From contig CALKHQ010000332.1 in NCBI GenBank assembly GCA_937988735.1, forward strand, positions 1 through 5,160: a stretch of 5,160 bases of DNA. Reading direction: 5' to 3'. The notes below the pieces were generated by a model that did no database searches, was not told the DNA's origin, and worked only from the letters and a program-made list of their open reading frames with translations. This document shows, one piece after another, positions 4,116-5,160 of this stretch. Both the position numbers and the translations under genes were made by a program. Positions within the stretch are counted from its first letter, which is position 1. Every line of letters begins with the position of its first letter. Source of the DNA: an uncultured Alphaproteobacteria bacterium (GTDB taxonomy: Bacteria > Pseudomonadota > Alphaproteobacteria > CALKHQ01).

Positions 4116-5135
4116 ATGATCCCGTTCTCGATCCTCGATCTGGCCCACATCGTGGAGGGCGGCACGGCGGCCGACGCCTTCCGCAACACCCTGGACCTCG
4201 CCCGCCACGCCGAGCGGCTGGGCTATCTCCGGTTCTGGCTCGCCGAGCACCACAACATGAGCGGCATCGCCAGCGCGGCGACGGCGGTCGTGATCTGCCA
4301 TGTCGCCGGCGGCACCAGCAAAATCCGCGTCGGTTCGGGCGGCATCATGCTGCCGAACCATGCCCCGCTGGTGATCGCCGAGCAGTTCGGCACGCTGGAG
4401 TCGCTGTTCCCGGGGCGGATCGACCTCGGGCTGGGCCGGGCGCCCGGCACCGACCAGCGCACGGTGCTGGCGCTCCGCCGCGACCCGGCGCGGGCTGAGG
4501 ATTTTCCGCAGGACGTGATGGAGCTGCAGGCCTATTTCCGGCCCGCCCAGCCGGGCCAGGCGGTGAAGGCGGTGCCCGGAGCGGGGCTGGAGGTGCCGAT
4601 CTGGATCCTGGGGTCCAGCCTCTACGGCGCGCAGCTCGCGGCGATGTTCGGGCTGCCCTACGCCTTTGCCTCCCATTTCGCGCCGGAGGCGCTCGACCAT
4701 GCGCTCGAGATCTATCGCGCGAACTTCCAGCCTTCGGACCGGCACGACCGGCCCTATGCCATGGTCGCCGCCAACGTCATCGTCGCCGATACCGATGCGG
4801 AGGCGCGCCGGCTGTTCACCAGCATCCAGCAGGCCTTCGTCAACATGGTGCGCGGCACGCGCGGCAAGCTGCAGCCGCCGATCGACGACATCGAGGCCTA
4901 CTGGACGTCGATGGAAAAGGAGCATGCCGAGCGCATGCTCGCCTGTTCCTTCGTCGGTTCGCCCGCGACGGTGCAGGAGGGCCTTGCCGGCTTCCTCGCC
5001 CGCACCCGCGCCGACGAGCTGATGGTGACGGCGCCGGTCTACGATCATGCTGCGCGCCTGCGCTCGGTCGAGCTGCTGATGGAGGTGCGCGAGGCGCTCG
5101 CCCGCGAGCCCGCCGCGGCTGTCCCGTCGCTCTGA
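4116..5135 (+). CDS. yhbW: LLM class flavin-dependent oxidoreductase, YhbW-like luciferase-like monooxygenase
   Basis: A 339-residue soluble protein of the bacterial luciferase-like superfamily, close in length and sequence pattern to Escherichia coli YhbW (about 335 residues). Recognisable blocks are FSILDLAHIVEG near the start (4-15), RFWLAEHHNMSGIASAAT (39-56), GSGGIMLPNHAPLVIAEQFG (73-92), PGRIDLGLGRAPGTDQRT (99-116), PIWILGSSLYGAQLAA (161-176) and PYAFASHFAP (181-190). It should adopt a TIM barrel binding reduced FMN and oxidise a small substrate with O2; the physiological substrate of YhbW-type proteins is not established to my knowledge. There is no signal peptide, so it is cytoplasmic. 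It needs a flavin reductase in trans, and none is visible nearby. It appears to be transcribed alone from the divergent gap to its left. The frame is intact and codon use matches its neighbours. Confidence 0.93.
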   Translation: MIPFSILDLAHIVEGGTAADAFRNTLDLARHAERLGYLRFWLAEHHNMSGIASAATAVVICHVAGGTSKIRVGSGGIMLPNHAPLVIAEQFGTLESLFPGRIDLGLGRAPGTDQRTVLALRRDPARAEDFPQDVMELQAYFRPAQPGQAVKAVPGAGLEVPIWILGSSLYGAQLAAMFGLPYAFASHFAPEALDHALEIYRANFQPSDRHDRPYAMVAANVIVADTDAEARRLFTSIQQAFVNMVRGTRGKLQPPIDDIEAYWTSMEKEHAERMLACSFVGSPATVQEGLAGFLARTRADELMVTAPVYDHAARLRSVELLMEVREALAREPAAAVPSL

Positions 5136-5160
5136 CCGCCGGCCGCGGAGGCTACGGCGC

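Noticed and set aside
3795..5048. 417-residue minus-strand open frame opposite the monooxygenase
   Set aside because: All but the last 54 codons are antisense to a clearly recognised YhbW-like gene and are rich in Arg/His; only the 3' end (3795-3959) has real codon bias and is kept as a separate small gene.
5136..5160. Terminator after the monooxygenase gene
   Set aside because: Only 25 bases remain, GC-rich without a clear stem and T-run; nothing can be concluded.

Overview
This is a GC-rich (visibly about two-thirds G+C), gene-dense stretch of a bacterial chromosome with strong C/G-ending codon preference. The gene set (UbiA-type prenyltransferase, DUF3008 small protein, TolQ/ExbB-like protein, YhbW-like flavin monooxygenase) and the codon use point to Pseudomonadota. 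Promoter-like GGAAC/GTT elements, resembling those read by EcfG general-stress sigma factors, hint at an alphaproteobacterium. That placement is inference, and a high-GC betaproteobacterium is not excluded. I see no CRISPR array, rRNA, tRNA, transposase or insertion sequence.

Layout. (1) 1-1190, plus: the 3' part of a gene whose frame is open to the left edge. It joins the C-terminal end of a flavodoxin-fold NAD(P)H:quinone reductase-like domain to a full UbiA-superfamily prenyltransferase. (2) 1219-1401, minus: a 60-residue DUF3008 protein, convergent with gene 1, with a very good ribosome binding site and a candidate ECF-type promoter. (3) 1415-1925: about 500 bases with no convincing gene, AT-richer than its surroundings, holding a GGAACC/GGTTCC palindrome, a tandem 13-bp repeat and two short dyads. 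(4) 1926-3757, plus: three tightly packed genes. They encode a four-helix TolQ/ExbB/MotA-like inner-membrane protein, a single-pass protein with an ExbD-like membrane helix and a periplasmic DUF2135/YfaP-like domain, and a two-helix protein of unknown family. (5) 3795-3959, minus: a probable 54-residue membrane protein, convergent with the operon, with a perfect 11-bp inverted repeat around its stop. (6) 4116-5135, plus: a luciferase-like flavin monooxygenase of the YhbW type.

How the genes work together. The three-gene operon is the most interesting part. It looks like a stator or energy-transducer pair (TolQ/ExbB plus TolR/ExbD logic) in which the usual ExbD periplasmic domain is replaced by a different beta-rich domain, with a third membrane protein added. 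Overlapping or near-overlapping gene ends suggest co-translation and a shared complex in the inner membrane facing the periplasm. Its function is not known to me. The remaining genes look like independent units concerned with quinone/isoprenoid chemistry, stress and flavin oxidation.
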